From assembly GCA_027924585.1 (NCBI GenBank), contig BSBM01000608.1:7814501-7878500 (forward strand): 64,000 nt of DNA. Reading direction: 5' to 3'. Below the pieces are notes generated by a model. The model was not told the origin of the DNA, ran no database searches, and saw only the letters and a program-made list of their open reading frames with translations. The first letter of the stretch is position 1, and each line of letters starts with the position of its first letter. The DNA is from Larix kaempferi. Lineage: Eukaryota > Streptophyta > Pinopsida > Pinales > Pinaceae. The translations under genes were made by a program, and so were the position numbers. Of this stretch, positions 31,785 to 42,670 are shown piece after piece.

Positions 31785-33308
31785 TTGGTTTATAAAGTGG
31801 TTGAACCAATGCAATATTTGGTCGACCCCACTCTTCCTTTAGAGAGTGAAGTGATCGAATCAATGCAATCTTCAACCGATCCCATCAGTCCTTCGGAGAC
31901 TGATGCACCTGTCCCTGAAGCCTTCTGCATTACCAATTTGGATGTTCCTGAAAAAGGGGGTACTTCATCTGTGTCATGTGAACCCCTACCAAGCCCTAGG
32001 ATCATTTCCTTTGATTGGAATAGTCTAGCCGAACCTCATCTTCCTTCTTCGACACCTTTCCAAATAAAGGTTGATATCGGGAACCATACGGTTGATCGAT
32101 GCATTGTAGATGAAGGAGCTTCTGTTAGTATCTTATCCGCTTATGCTTGGAGAGATTTGGGTTTCCCTAATTTTATTCCAGTTGTTAATTGGTTGTTGAC
32201 CTTTGATAGAAGACCTAGTGAACCGATCGAATTCCTCCATCAAGTACCTGTTACTTTGGGTGGAAAAATAGTCTTAGTTGATTTTATGGTTTTAAAGGAC
32301 CCTATGGATTTTGATATGATCCTCGGGCGTGATTACATTTATGCTATGCATGCTTTGGTGTCTATGCTCTTTCTTGTGATGGATTTTCCTCATAACGAAA
32401 GCATCGTCACTATCGACCAGCTTGCATTCGTTGATCCTCTTTATTACCTAACTGTATACCAGTCAAATCCCTCGTCATTAGGCACTACTATGTCACATGG
32501 GATTTATGTGGCATATTGTTCCTTGATTTCAACTACTACTGAGAAGAAATATCTGAGTTTATGCTTACCTTCTTGGAACTTAGTCCCAGCTTTTGACCAA
32601 GTGACACCTCCATCTGAATGTTTAGATATGTGTTCTATCTGGGATGAGATACTTCCTTCAGGTGAAGTTTTCCTAGAGTCCATAGTACAGTCTGCCATTC
32701 ATTTGGATGTTGATCCAGTCGCAGTCATGTCCAGCCCCAGTTTGACCTTAAAGTCTGATCTTCCTACTGTTGAGTCTTTGGACTCTCATATAGATCCACA
32801 AATTGGTGATCCTACTGAGTTTGATTCTGCTTCTAGAATTTTCAATTCCCATGATGATGAATTTGTTTCTGCAGATTCCATCATGTCCTTCAACTTTAAT
32901 CTTCATCCCGAAGTCGATCTTGTTGATTGTAAGTCCTCAGGATTGGGTACCATAGAGTCTTCATTTGAAAACTATGCCTTGTTTATGCCTGTTGTTGTTG
33001 ATAGTGAAGTTGAAAGTATTTCTACCACAGTGACTTGTATCGGGTATTTCTTTACATATGTTTTAGATATGATCTGGGTACTAATGTTTCTTGGAGACAG
33101 GATTTTTAGCTGGATTTATACTTGCTTACTGGTCCTTTTCGACACATTGTGCGACCAAGTCATGTATATTCGGAACCTTGCATATAGGTTTAGACTTCCC
33201 CGTTGTTATGTTGCATTTGAACCTTTTGCCATCCGAATTCACCATAGGGTCGAACCTGTTGGATATTGGTGTGTTAGCCATCTCTTTATGCATTGTGCAC
33301 CAGTCTGA
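31785..33308 (+). CDS. Element C ORF2: aspartic protease with long C-terminal, partly hydrophobic tail
   Basis: 507 open codons. The N-terminal part has repeated V.(P/S)MQ(Y/S)..DP motifs (residues 1-45). The protease lies at about residues 95-215: RCIVDEGASVSILS, FDRRPSEPIEF, PVTLGGKIVLVDFMV, MILGRDYIYAMHA and FPHNESIVTIDQLAF. The catalytic triad is DEG, not DTG/DSG, as in element B. A ~200-residue acidic region follows. Near residues 405-450 a strongly hydrophobic stretch (IGYFFTYVLDMIWVLMFLG, then WIYTCLLVLFDTL) could form one or two membrane helices. The Met at 31785 may not be the real start; a frameshift from ORF1 at about 31720 is likely. Processing of gag is the presumed role. Confidence 0.65.
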   Translation: MVYKVVEPMQYLVDPTLPLESEVIESMQSSTDPISPSETDAPVPEAFCITNLDVPEKGGTSSVSCEPLPSPRIISFDWNSLAEPHLPSSTPFQIKVDIGNHTVDRCIVDEGASVSILSAYAWRDLGFPNFIPVVNWLLTFDRRPSEPIEFLHQVPVTLGGKIVLVDFMVLKDPMDFDMILGRDYIYAMHALVSMLFLVMDFPHNESIVTIDQLAFVDPLYYLTVYQSNPSSLGTTMSHGIYVAYCSLISTTTEKKYLSLCLPSWNLVPAFDQVTPPSECLDMCSIWDEILPSGEVFLESIVQSAIHLDVDPVAVMSSPSLTLKSDLPTVESLDSHIDPQIGDPTEFDSASRIFNSHDDEFVSADSIMSFNFNLHPEVDLVDCKSSGLGTIESSFENYALFMPVVVDSEVESISTTVTCIGYFFTYVLDMIWVLMFLGDRIFSWIYTCLLVLFDTLCDQVMYIRNLAYRFRLPRCYVAFEPFAIRIHHRVEPVGYWCVSHLFMHCAPV

Positions 33309-35800
33309 CAGCAGAGCCTACCTAACATGGGTCACCCTAGTCAGCACCCCTATGCCATTTTGGTTCCCATGCTGATTTTTTCTCATAGGCTCGGGAGCCT
33401 TTTTAGATTTACCATGACTTTGAGAAGAAGCCTCATATCTTTCTTCCTCATATATTTCTGGCCATCCCTAATAAGGCTCCCATTTTTTTGTTCAAATTGC
33501 ATATGCATCTATTATGATCCCGCTTGCGCTAATGAGCCTGATGCCAGCTTCCACGCTTTTAACTCGTTGTATAAGCCTCCATCTCTGATCTCATTTCCGC
33601 CAAGCCCTGTATTATTTTTCCTTTGCAGTTTGACACCTTTTAGCTGGAGGAGACACACCCTGAGTGTCCTTATCTTGCTCATGTTCCTTGCATTAGGCAT
33701 AGCTTTGTTCCATGCGCTTGGAGCTAGTTTCTCATGTCCTTGACACTCGTCTCCTCCCATTTTCGAGCATTCTTCTACCTTTACTTCAAGCTTGTTAAAA
33801 ACAGTAAGTAGGTTACGAGCATTCTTCTACCTTTACTTTGAACTCGTTAAAAACAGTAAGTAGGTTTTGAGCATTTCTTCCATCTTCACTTCGAGCTCAT
33901 TAAAAATAGTAAGGAAGTTATGAGCATTTTTCGGTATCTCCTTTGAGCTCGTTAAAAACAGTAAGGAGGTCACGAGTTTACTTTTTCGGACGCGTTAAAC
34001 CTTTACGGAAAAGATCCCTATGGAGTTATTTTAAGCCCTTTTCAGACTCCTTAAATAGGAAAATTTTGCCGAGCATAGTTGTCTTTTCGAGCTCGTTAAA
34101 ATAACTGAATCGACATCCACTTAGGTATAGAATTATCCCTTTTTCGGGCCTTGGTGGATAATTTACGGAAAAGGTATACTCTAGGTATACTCTGGTATGC
34201 GCTAGAAGAGTTCTTCCTCCATTATTTTACACTTTTTCAAGGAAGGAGACTAACTTTACGAAAAAGGACCTTTGGAGTCGTCTTTAGGGTTTCAGACTCT
34301 CGAAATGTGAAAGCACCAAGTGAGCATTCACCTACTCGGGCTCGATGTGAAATCCACGAGATGGTTGATAGAGGACTGTTTAAGTTTTTCAACTCTATAA
34401 GCAAGAAAACACCGTCGAGCACAGACCAATCCGGGCTCGATATAAAATCTACGGATAGGTGTATGGAGTTTTCTTCTAGGTTTTTCAGACTCCTTAAATA
34501 TGAAAATACCGTCGAGCATGCTTTAGCTCTTTGTCAAGCTCGTTAAAGAATGAAAAAGGAAAGGGAAGGGAAGAATGTTAAAATATCTTCAATATGATGG
34601 AAGCAAGTCAACTACCTCCTTGAACAAAGCACTTATTTTGAGTCTATCAAACAAGTTGGGTTCTAGTGTTGGCCTTAGGGTAAACCTGATCTCAGAGTTC
34701 TTACTCCTCCGTTTGGTTAGTCTTCCAATCATATGGAGAATCTGTTAATGTCTCCTACATTATAGATTTGCATCGTGGTCTCTTTGTGTTAAAATCTTCC
34801 TAAGTCACTCTTGTGTCGTGCTCAATGTTCAAGGATATAACCTGTGTCGGCCATTCTGCAGTTTCCTTGACCTCATGCGTCGGCCATTCCTTGGTGTCAG
34901 TATGTTTCATCATGTGTTCAGTCCTACTCCAAATCAGCTCATACCTATTGAGTGTCCCTTGTGTTGGATGATAGAGGATGCCTTAAGGCCTCCCTTCCAA
35001 CAGACTTCTTCCCATCGACTTCAACTCATTGTGCTCTGGGAATGAATTTTAGAGTTTCGGTTAGTACCTTGGGGATTACAGTCATTAGTGGTAGTTTCCC
35101 TCGCTATTGGATAGATGGGAATACATCAATGTCTACTATCCGATAGATTCTTCAAGTGTTCGATGGTAAGACCACTTATTCACACTTGTTTGAATGTACT
35201 AGGTACCTTGGGTTCCATTTTCATTATTGGTGGACACCCTCGCGTTTGTTAACGGTATACATCAATGACCGGTAATCAAACGATACCTCCCATGTTCGAC
35301 ATCAACTCATTTATTCGCATGGATAGGTTTGTACCTTGGGTTGTTTTTGGATGAATACCTTGGGATCCTCTATAGCATCACCTTATTTATGTTATCGCCC
35401 AAGTTGCGCAAGACTGAGCCACACTCTTTTTTGCTCTTGATGAGACATAGATCCAGCTTGTTCTCTATGGCTATGTTCTCCAGTTTTGACATAGATTCAC
35501 CTTGTATTTATGTGGCCATGTTTACACTTATGTTCCTCATGGATCCACTCTTGTATTCTAGTGGCCATGATATATGCATCAGTATTTGGATCATTATTGT
35601 ATCCTTTTGGAGGTCATGTTCCACTATTTGAACATGGACAGTTACCCAAAGGATGAGTTTGTCTGACATTGCCTTTGCTTTCAGGTACTTCATTTGAGCC
35701 TATGATTCTTGGTTTCTCTGATTCCTCCATGATTCAACTCTTTTTTATTTATAATGTATTTTGGCCATCGTTTCCCTCACTCCCTCTGACCTCATACATT
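33309..35800 (+). other. Element C 3' region, mostly non-coding, repeat-rich
   Basis: Just after ORF2 an open frame (33327-33743) encodes hydrophobic but unrecognised sequence, perhaps a decayed continuation of the tail. Then come tandem repeats (33760-33975), further diverged repeats built on CAGACTCCTTAAATA and GTCGAGCATG (34040-34545), and plain sequence to the polypurine tract. No RT or integrase could be read. Confidence 0.6.
33760..33975 (+). repeat. 53-bp tandem repeat, four copies, element C 3' region
   Basis: Unit GAGCATTCTTCTACCTTTAC plus TTCGAGCTCGTTAAAAACAG plus TAAGTAGGTTAC. Copies start near 33764, 33817, 33869 and 33923, the last two diverged. Confidence 0.8.
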
Positions 35801-35810
35801 AGGGGGCATC
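35801..35810 (+). other. Polypurine tract of element C
   Basis: AGGGGGCATC sits directly before the 3' LTR start TGTTATAGC, the TTAGGGGGCATC form common in Tat-like elements. Confidence 0.7.
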
Positions 35811-36937
35811 TGTTATAGCTTAAAATGACACTTCTTCATCCGTGACGACACTTGTATCGCTTGGTCGCATGACAACACTTCTTGAGATCAAGTTTAGTCA
35901 CACAAGAGTACACTTGTGCATTTAAGGGTCATTTGGGACATTTAAAATGGTTGAAATTACCTCACTCTTGGCCCATTTGATGGTCATAACCCTTAGGAAC
36001 ATTTTTCCAGACCAAATCATCTCCTGAAAATCATCAGAAAACCCTATTTTTGGCCATTTTTCCCCAAAAACGCTGGTATCCTATGCATAGAGTAGGGCAT
36101 ACTAGGATGTGTGCGCGATTCTTATGCTTGTGGAGTAGGGCATGTGCGCGACTATTATGCCTGTAGAGTAGCACACACCTAGAAAAATATGCAACTCTGC
36201 TTCACTAGAGTAGCGCACACCTTGAAAAATGTGTTGGTTTGCAGTAGGAAGAGTAGGGCACTTTCCTGAACTAGTCAAAATCTCGAATTTTGGTTGAAAT
36301 GAGTTGGTTTGGCAACCTCCTGATCGGTTATAACTACTTTTCCTCTCCTTCAGTGACTATATAAGGAAGGTAGAAGGGCCATGTGAGGGAACCAATCCTA
36401 TAACAATGTTATGTTGGAGGAATGGAGACCCTCATCCCCCTCTCTTGTGCCTTAGTTTCTGATAAACCCTAGCACAACTGATTAGAGGCTGGGATCGTTG
36501 GAGAACAGAAGCAGGAGACCTTGAATCTAGGTTTCGTGAAGTGTCAAGATTGAAGGAAGGTATAATTTGATGTACTTGCTTCATTCATTAATAAACATCA
36601 GACATTCTTTCCTTTCCAAAGATGACCTATTTATGTGTGTCTTAGATTTGATTATAGTTTGATGTCTTATTATGTCATGGATATCAGTCTTATATCTGTA
36701 GTCAAATGTATTTGAGAAAGGTATCAAGTTGTTTTTCAGGTGTGGGCATTGCGATACTGGATAGCATTGAAGAGCAAGGAAGGGAAAGCTTGGATCAACC
36801 TTCTTAATAAGGTACTCATCTTTCTAACCTTAAATATCTTTGCTTACTAGTTGCACTTGCAGAACATTTGTAGGTCTATCTTTCATACTTGTAAGTTGGT
36901 AGTTTCTCCCCTGAACTATAGGTGTATTTTCCTCACA
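35811..36937 (+). repeat. 3' LTR of element C
   Basis: Pairs with 27644-28781. TATA box at 36359-36366, AATAAA at 36590-36595 and the five-copy GAGTAG array at 36090-36260. Followed by ACAAG (target duplication with one mismatch). Confidence 0.9.
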
Positions 36938-36942
36938 ACAAG

Positions 36943-37996
36943 AGTCCTTTACGGCCCCTTCCCTTTCAGTTCTATTCAGGGTGGGCATAGAAAGGTCCAA
37001 CTGCTAGTTCTTTGATATTACAACCTTCAATGGGTTTATCAAGCAATCCAAGCCTAATTTGACCTTCTAACTCTGTTAAACAAGCTGGGCTCTTCCCAGG
37101 GTTGCGGACTAAGCTCTATGTCGTGACTCGACTCTCTGCAAACTAATTCCAATCTTCTCACGGATTCACTAAGTTGTTAACGCTCTGTAATTCATCTTAG
37201 TGTTTGATTTCATGGATTTCCCAAACAGATGAGGCTTAAACGCAGGGTTTCTATTGCATTCGGCTCTGTCATTTTGGCTTACACGGAAATAATGATTTTT
37301 CCTTCTCTGCTTCCCGACTGCGTTCTGCAATGCATGATGATGGAGTGCATGCGTGAATGAGGTTTCTTGGTCAACCATGGGATAGGAAATCAGGGTCTGC
37401 AGATTACCAGGTGGTTAAGTGTCTTACAGGACAAGTAAACGCAGGACATACCCTGCCATACGGATTGCAGGGTTTCTCCATAATCCATCGACTTCATGAG
37501 CCAATTTCTCAACCACCTTCTGTAACATAATTAAATGTCAGCATGGGGATTTAAGTGGGTTCATAAATGGGAAAGTGGCAACATGGGATCCCATCCCATA
37601 ACCCCCTCACCTCTCCCTAGTGGATACACATGGCCCCTTCTCATTGGTTGCCTCCTTAACCAGTTTCTTGGGTATTTTATTGCAATAATTAATAATTACA
37701 TTGATCTACAATTATTCATGGCTTAACAACCCATGAATAATCAGAACTGTCAAATACTTTCCTATGCAAATAAACCTATGCATCCACTAGTGAGGAGTTG
37801 GCCTTGAGCTCCACACTAGGGAAAATACACACATTGCATTTATACAATATTTACATTGAATCTAATGAAACCCTAAGGGTCAAAATTGGGACATTACATG
37901 ATGAGTGTCCCTATGGACACCAATCCATTTCTATATATAGCATGGGTCACTAGCCACTGCAACCATTGACTACATATAGGAATCAATGTTGTGTAG
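36943..37996. other. Unclassified DNA between elements C and D
   Basis: No gene. One unit of the 27260-27516 repeat (TGGGTTTATCAAGCA) lies at about 37029, linking it to the left flank of C. Confidence 0.4.
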
Positions 37997-38553
37997 TGTT
38001 AGTGTTTTCACTTTAATTCAATTATGTTAGATTTTAAACTGAAAGATATATAAGCACAGCAATACACAAGAGCACAAGAAATTTCCTCGGGGAAACCATA
38101 AAGGAGAAAACCCCGCAACTTCTTCAGTAATAGATTTTTCACCTAGTACAGTATCAACCCAAGATAGAAAACCAAAAGATAAGATGACTTATGCAACTTC
38201 CTTCTTTCTTATTCATCGAACTTGTCAGAGTGATATCCAAATGAGGGAGGGTTTCTCCCTATTTATACTTTATGTGTGACTGGCCTTTTTCCCCAATGGG
38301 ACTGATGTCCTTAACTGACTACACTGACTTATCCTAGGGAGACTCAAAATAACACTTTACATTTAACCTATTGGGGACTATTGCCCCAACTTAGAATGGA
38401 GGTTTTACCTTGATATTCTTACATGACCAAATAAAATAATGACATCCCCGAACGGAGGAAAAACATCTCCGACGGAGATACAATAAAAGTACAATAATAA
38501 TAATAATAATAAAATATAAAAGAATATCTTCTGAAGTTACATTTACAATAACA
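37997..38553 (-). repeat. 3' LTR of copia D
   Basis: Plus strand TGTTAGTGTTTTCAC...ACAATAACA. It is preceded by the TGTAG duplication and followed by CTCCCTCTTAA, the polypurine tract in reverse. A minus-strand TATA lies near 38260. It pairs with 42078-42665. Confidence 0.85.
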
Positions 38554-38929
38554 CTCCCTCTTAACTAGGAAGGTATTCTCTCGACACAGTCATCATCACA
38601 ACTAGACACAATCTCTAGACAACGTCATCATCGCTAGATCATCATCATTGTTGTATCATCATCATTGTTGTATCATCATCATCGATGCTACAACAATTCT
38701 CATCTTGTTGATCATTGACTAGTGACATCTCTCGAATCTACCTTTCATGAGAAGTTCTACAGAGCCAACCCTTTTTCATGTTGGATGAAGGCCTAGTTCT
38801 TATCTAGCACTTCATCATCTATACGAGAAAGGCATCAAGTAGGTATAGCTTAGGACCACATATTACATTGCCTCAACAATCACCTGAGTCTCCTACTATC
38901 ATCTCATCATATCCGGATCATCTCATCAT

Positions 38930-39420
38930 CTCATGTGGAAAGCAACCCAGGTGCATATACCATGTCCACTAGAAAACCTTTGTCTTCCACCTAGTGGATA
39001 CATCCTAGGAACATCCGCGTCTTCCACCCAGTGGATACATCCCATATGTATTACGTCTCTCTCTCAGTCAACCTGCGTCTACCACCCAATGGATACATCC
39101 TAGGAACATCTGCGTCTTCCACCCAATGGGTACAACCCATATGTATTACGAATCTCTCAGTCAACCTGCATATTCAAACATGTGGATACAACCCAGGAGC
39201 ATCCCAGATGCATTACGTCCTTTCGAACCACCTGCATCTTTCACCATGTAAGATACATCCCAGGCGCATCCCATATGCTTTATGACCCATGGACTACCAT
39301 CGTCTTCAAACATGTGGATACATCCCAGGAGCATCCCAGATGCATTGCGTCCTTGCGGAATACCCGTGTCTTCCACCATGTAGGATACATCCCTGGTGCA
39401 CCTGCGTCTTCCGGACCTGT
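38930..39420 (-). repeat. Tandem repeats in copia D 3' UTR, unit about 60 bp
   Basis: Repeated ATCCCAGGAGCATCCCAGATG, TGCGTCTTCCACC and TGTGGATACATCC blocks, here named singly. Six to eight diverged units. The sequence differs from the A1/A2 repeats but the location is the same. Confidence 0.7.
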
Positions 39421-39479
39421 CACATCACTCCCTCTTTCAAGGAACATCAATTTGGATAACACCAAGATTCTCTCTGAAG

Positions 39480-40623
39480 TACTCAAACTTCACTCTTGCT
39501 AGTGGCTTGGTCAACATATCGGCTATCTACTTGTCTGTCACCACATACTGGAGCTTCATTGCTCCTCTCTGCACCATATCCAAGATATAGTGGTACTTGA
39601 TCTTAATATGCTTCGACTTGTCATGGAACACTGGGTTCTCGGACAATTTTACACAACTCTGGTTGTCACAATAGATACAAGTCACCTCTAAATCAAGATC
39701 AAATAAATCTGACAGTAGCTTTCGAAGCCATACTTCATCACACCTAGCCGAACAGGATGCAATATGCTCTTCTTTGGCTGTACTCAGTGCCACACATCAC
39801 TGCTTCCTTCTAAACCAAGAGATCATACTGGATCCCAAACTAAAGCAACATTCCGAATTGGTCTTCCTGTATGTGGAACTTCCTTCCCAATCTAAATCAA
39901 CATAACCATGCAGGCTAATCTTCTTATCTGTCGCATATTTGATCCCATACTCAATTGTACCCTTCAGGTACCTCAATACATGCTTTTCATCAATCAGGTG
40001 AAACATGTCATGGATCTATCAGGAACTGGCTCAGATTTTTTACAGCAAAGCATATGTTTGGTCTCATGTTTGTCAAGTACATCAACGAACCAATCATCTT
40101 CTTGGACATCGTAGCATCAACTATCTCTGAAGAAGCATCACATAGTATCCTCAAGTTTGATTCCATTAGTGTGGCCATTGCCTTGCAGTCCATCACTATG
40201 AACCTCTTTAGAATATCCACTGCATACTTTCCTTGACCAAGGAAAATCCCATCTGAACTCTACCACACCTCCATACCTAAGAAGTAGTGCATCATTCCTA
40301 GGTCCTTCATCTCGAACTCTGTGGAAATCCCTCATTCTGTATTTCAATGAGCTCATCCTCCCCTGTTAAGAATAGGCCATCTAAATATAGCACTAATATT
40401 ACTGTTCTTCTGCCCTTAACCTTTAAGTAGAGGTTGGAATCTGCTTTACTCTTGGTAAAGCCTAAGATTGTTAGAAATCGTCTATCCTGTCGTACCATAT
40501 CCTCGTTACCTGTCTCAAACTGTACCACATTTCATGAGGGGAGACATCCTGTATCAATCTGAGCATATCCCCGAGATACTGGGGCAAACACCTTTTCCAC
40601 GGATAGAGGATAAGTGATAATGT
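39480..40623 (-). pseudogene. Copia D RT-RNase H remnant
   Basis: In sense order: an RT fragment with a VFAPVSR-type trace near 40590; then a deletion; then 40528-40307 with GFTKSKADSNLY and LYLDGLFLTG, in which the catalytic YVDD has become YLDG; then GMEVW followed by TAG, LGQGKYAVDILKRF and KAMATLMESNLRI; then RNase H with YLKGTIEYGIKY, DLDWEGS (40006-39797) and IYCDNQSCVKLSENP, KYHYILDMVQRG (39793-39527). Loss of the second catalytic Asp makes the RT dead independent of the frame breaks. It continues to the right of the solo LTR for an unknown distance. Confidence 0.85.
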
Positions 40624-41251
40624 TGTTAGTTTTTCAGAATTTACTTCAATCTGATCTAGGATCTTAACTGAGAGAACAACATGTACAGCATATCTATAGC
40701 ATATCAATCATGCACACAATAATGCAAGCACACAAGAGACACAAAGTTTACTTGGGGAAAACCATAAAGGTGAAAAACCCCAATAACTTCCTTAGAGATA
40801 GATAGAGCAATGATACAACCCAAGCATAAGAGATAGACATCTCTTAGCAGCAGCTTCTCCTCCTCCACAAGTGCGCCACTCTCCAAAGAGTATGTGTGAG
40901 AGAATAGAATGATCAAATAGAGTGCCTCCCGCACTCTATTTATACTTGACTTGACTTGCCTAATAACCTTTACTAGGTCGGCCTTAACTTAACCACATAA
41001 CATAATGCTGACTGGGCTGACCCCCAATAGGGTGGTCTAATAACCCTTTGACCCACATGGCCTATACAGGGCCGACCCCAACAAGGTGGTCTAATAACCC
41101 ATCAAGTATAAGTTACGACACTTCCGTATAGAGGAATAGTAACATCTCTATAGGAATACAAACACTTCCGTATAGAGGAATAATAACATCTCTATAGGAA
41201 TACAATATACATATATGTGAAATACATTCTGAAGTTACATATACATCAACA
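40624..41251 (-). mobile_element. Solo LTR of the copia A family with AATGT target duplication
   Basis: 628 bp, TGTTAGTTTTTCAG...ACATCAACA on the plus strand, homologous to 7849-8438. AATGT at 40619-40623 and 41252-41256 flanks it exactly. No internal region, PBS or polypurine tract adjoins it, so it is a solo LTR left by recombination between two LTRs. It contains an internal ~55-bp duplication (CACTTCCGTATAGAGGAAT, at 41117 and 41163). A minus-strand TATA lies at 40937-40945. Confidence 0.9.
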
Positions 41252-41256
41252 AATGT

Positions 41257-41560
41257 CTCTCCATCTGTGTTGTAGTCACTCCCTCTGAAGCGGATCTTTC
41301 TTGTGCCCTCTATAATTGAGCACTATTCTCCCTCTACATATTGTACTCTCTGCATCGAGACATTCTTCACTGTAGTGTCCGGTAGCCTTCTCTTCTATGT
41401 ATCCATCTATGTCATCTTTATAGGTCATTGGATATCAACATCTCAAACTCTGTTGCAAGTTCTCTCTTGCACCCATCTATGAGCTTCTTATTTTCAACCT
41501 TGTAGAAAAGGTTGATGTCCCATCACTCTAGGTGATCCTCGATCTCATCATGCTATCCCA
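41257..41560 (-). other. Decayed internal sequence of copia D
   Basis: Between the solo LTR and the leader repeats. No frame is readable. gag should lie here but is not detectable. Confidence 0.4.
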
Positions 41561-42065
41561 TGGGTGCCTTCTGGTACCTAGGGTTTGATAGAGAAACCCT
41601 AATTTTTCAAACTTGGAATATTGAACTTTTGCTTGGAAAGAAAAATGTGCCTCCTCAAGGTGACTTGAGAAATGTACTCTTTTTCCCAAATCTGTGGACA
41701 AAATTGCAAAATAACGGATGCCCTAGTTTTCCCTCGGCAGTAGTGATAGGGCCAAAAATGAAAATTCTCGGTTTTGAATTATGTTTCCATAGGAATATGC
41801 GCCCTCCTAGGGAGAGTTGAAATGACCTCCTTTTCAAGTTATCTGTGGAGGGAAGTGCTTAGAATAGGAAGCCCTAGTTTTACCGGCTCTAGCAGAAATT
41901 AGTGCAAAACTGAAAATCCTCGAAACTGGAATCTTTCTCCACTAAAAGATGCGCCTCCTTGAGTCGAGTTAGACTATCCCTCTTTTCTTGATGATATATG
42001 GAGAGAATACCTTGGAATTGGAAACCCTAGCTTTCCGTTGTGGAACAATGCCTTCTTTCAGAGTG
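41560..42065 (-). repeat. Copia D leader with three diverged repeats of about 160 bp
   Basis: Each unit contains GAAACCCTA/GAAGCCCTAG, an AATTTTTCAAACTTGGAAT- or CGAAACTGGAATC-like block, AGATGCGCCTCCT and ATCTGTGGA. Units end near 41720, 41880 and 42045. The motif AGATGCGCCT also occurs in the A2 leader (about 25662). Confidence 0.65.
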
Positions 42066-42077
42066 GCTCTGATACCA
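42066..42077 (-). other. Primer-binding site of copia D
   Basis: The minus strand reads TGGTATCAGAGC, a perfect initiator tRNA-Met-type PBS directly after the 5' LTR. Confidence 0.9.
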
Positions 42078-42665
42078 TGTTAGTGTTTTCACTTTAATTC
42101 AATTATGATATAGCTTTAATCTAAAAGATAGACAAGAATATTAATACACAAAAACACAATAAATTTCCTCAGGGAAACCATAAAGGAGAAAACCCCGCAA
42201 CTTATTCAGTAATAGATTCATCACCTAGTACAATATCAAACCAAGATAGAAAACCAAAAGATAAAATGACTTCTACAACTTCCTTCTTTCTTCTCCAGCG
42301 AACTTGTATTTTCTCCTCCTTGTTGCGAACTTGCTTAAGTGAGAGTGATATCCAAATGAGGGAGGGTTCCTCCCTATTTATAATTTGTGTGACTGACATT
42401 TTTCCCCAATGGGGATGACTTTCTTAACTGACTAGGCTAACCTCTCCTAGGGAGACTCAAAAATACATTTTACATTTAACCTATTGGGGACTATTGCCCC
42501 GACTTACAATGGAGGTTTTACCTCAATATTCTTACATGACCAAATACAATAATGACACCCCCAAAAGGAGGAAAAAAATATTCGGCGGAGGTACAATAAA
42601 AGTACAATAATAATATAATAATAAAATACAAAAGAATATCTTATGAAGTTTCATTTACAACAACA
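42078..42665 (-). repeat. 5' LTR of copia D
   Basis: TGTTAGTGTTTTCAC...ACAACAACA, 588 bp. It pairs with 37997-38553, with small indels. A minus-strand TATA lies near 42374-42382. The target duplication TGTAG follows. Confidence 0.85.
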
Positions 42666-42670
42666 TGTAG

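Larger units (their letters stand above)
27644..36937 (+). mobile_element. Element C: complete gag-protease LTR element without RT
   Basis: 9.3 kb on the plus strand, with LTRs of 1138 and 1127 bp at about 95% similarity by eye, PBS TGGCGACTCTGCTGGGGA, a polypurine tract AGGGGG just before the 3' LTR and a near-perfect target duplication. Between a 2-kb leader and a 2.5-kb 3' region lie only two ORFs, a zinc-knuckle protein and an aspartic protease with a hydrophobic tail. No RT, RNase H or integrase is present, so it must rely on another element. Its PBS type and polypurine style suggest the Tat/Ogre branch of Ty3/gypsy. Confidence 0.85.
37997..42665 (-). mobile_element. Copia element D, deletion derivative with perfect target duplication
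   Basis: Minus strand. It has LTRs at both ends (557 and 588 bp), PBS, polypurine tract and TGTAG target duplications (37992-37996 and 42666-42670). It carries only RT/RNase H remnants, without gag or integrase. A solo copia-A LTR (40624-41251) is nested in the RT. Without that, the element is about 4.0 kb. Intact ends around a gutted body suggest it either moved in trans or lost its genes after insertion. Confidence 0.85.

Noticed and set aside
38497-38515. (AAT)n tract inside the copia D LTR
   Set aside because: A short microsatellite shared with the other LTR; no separate significance.
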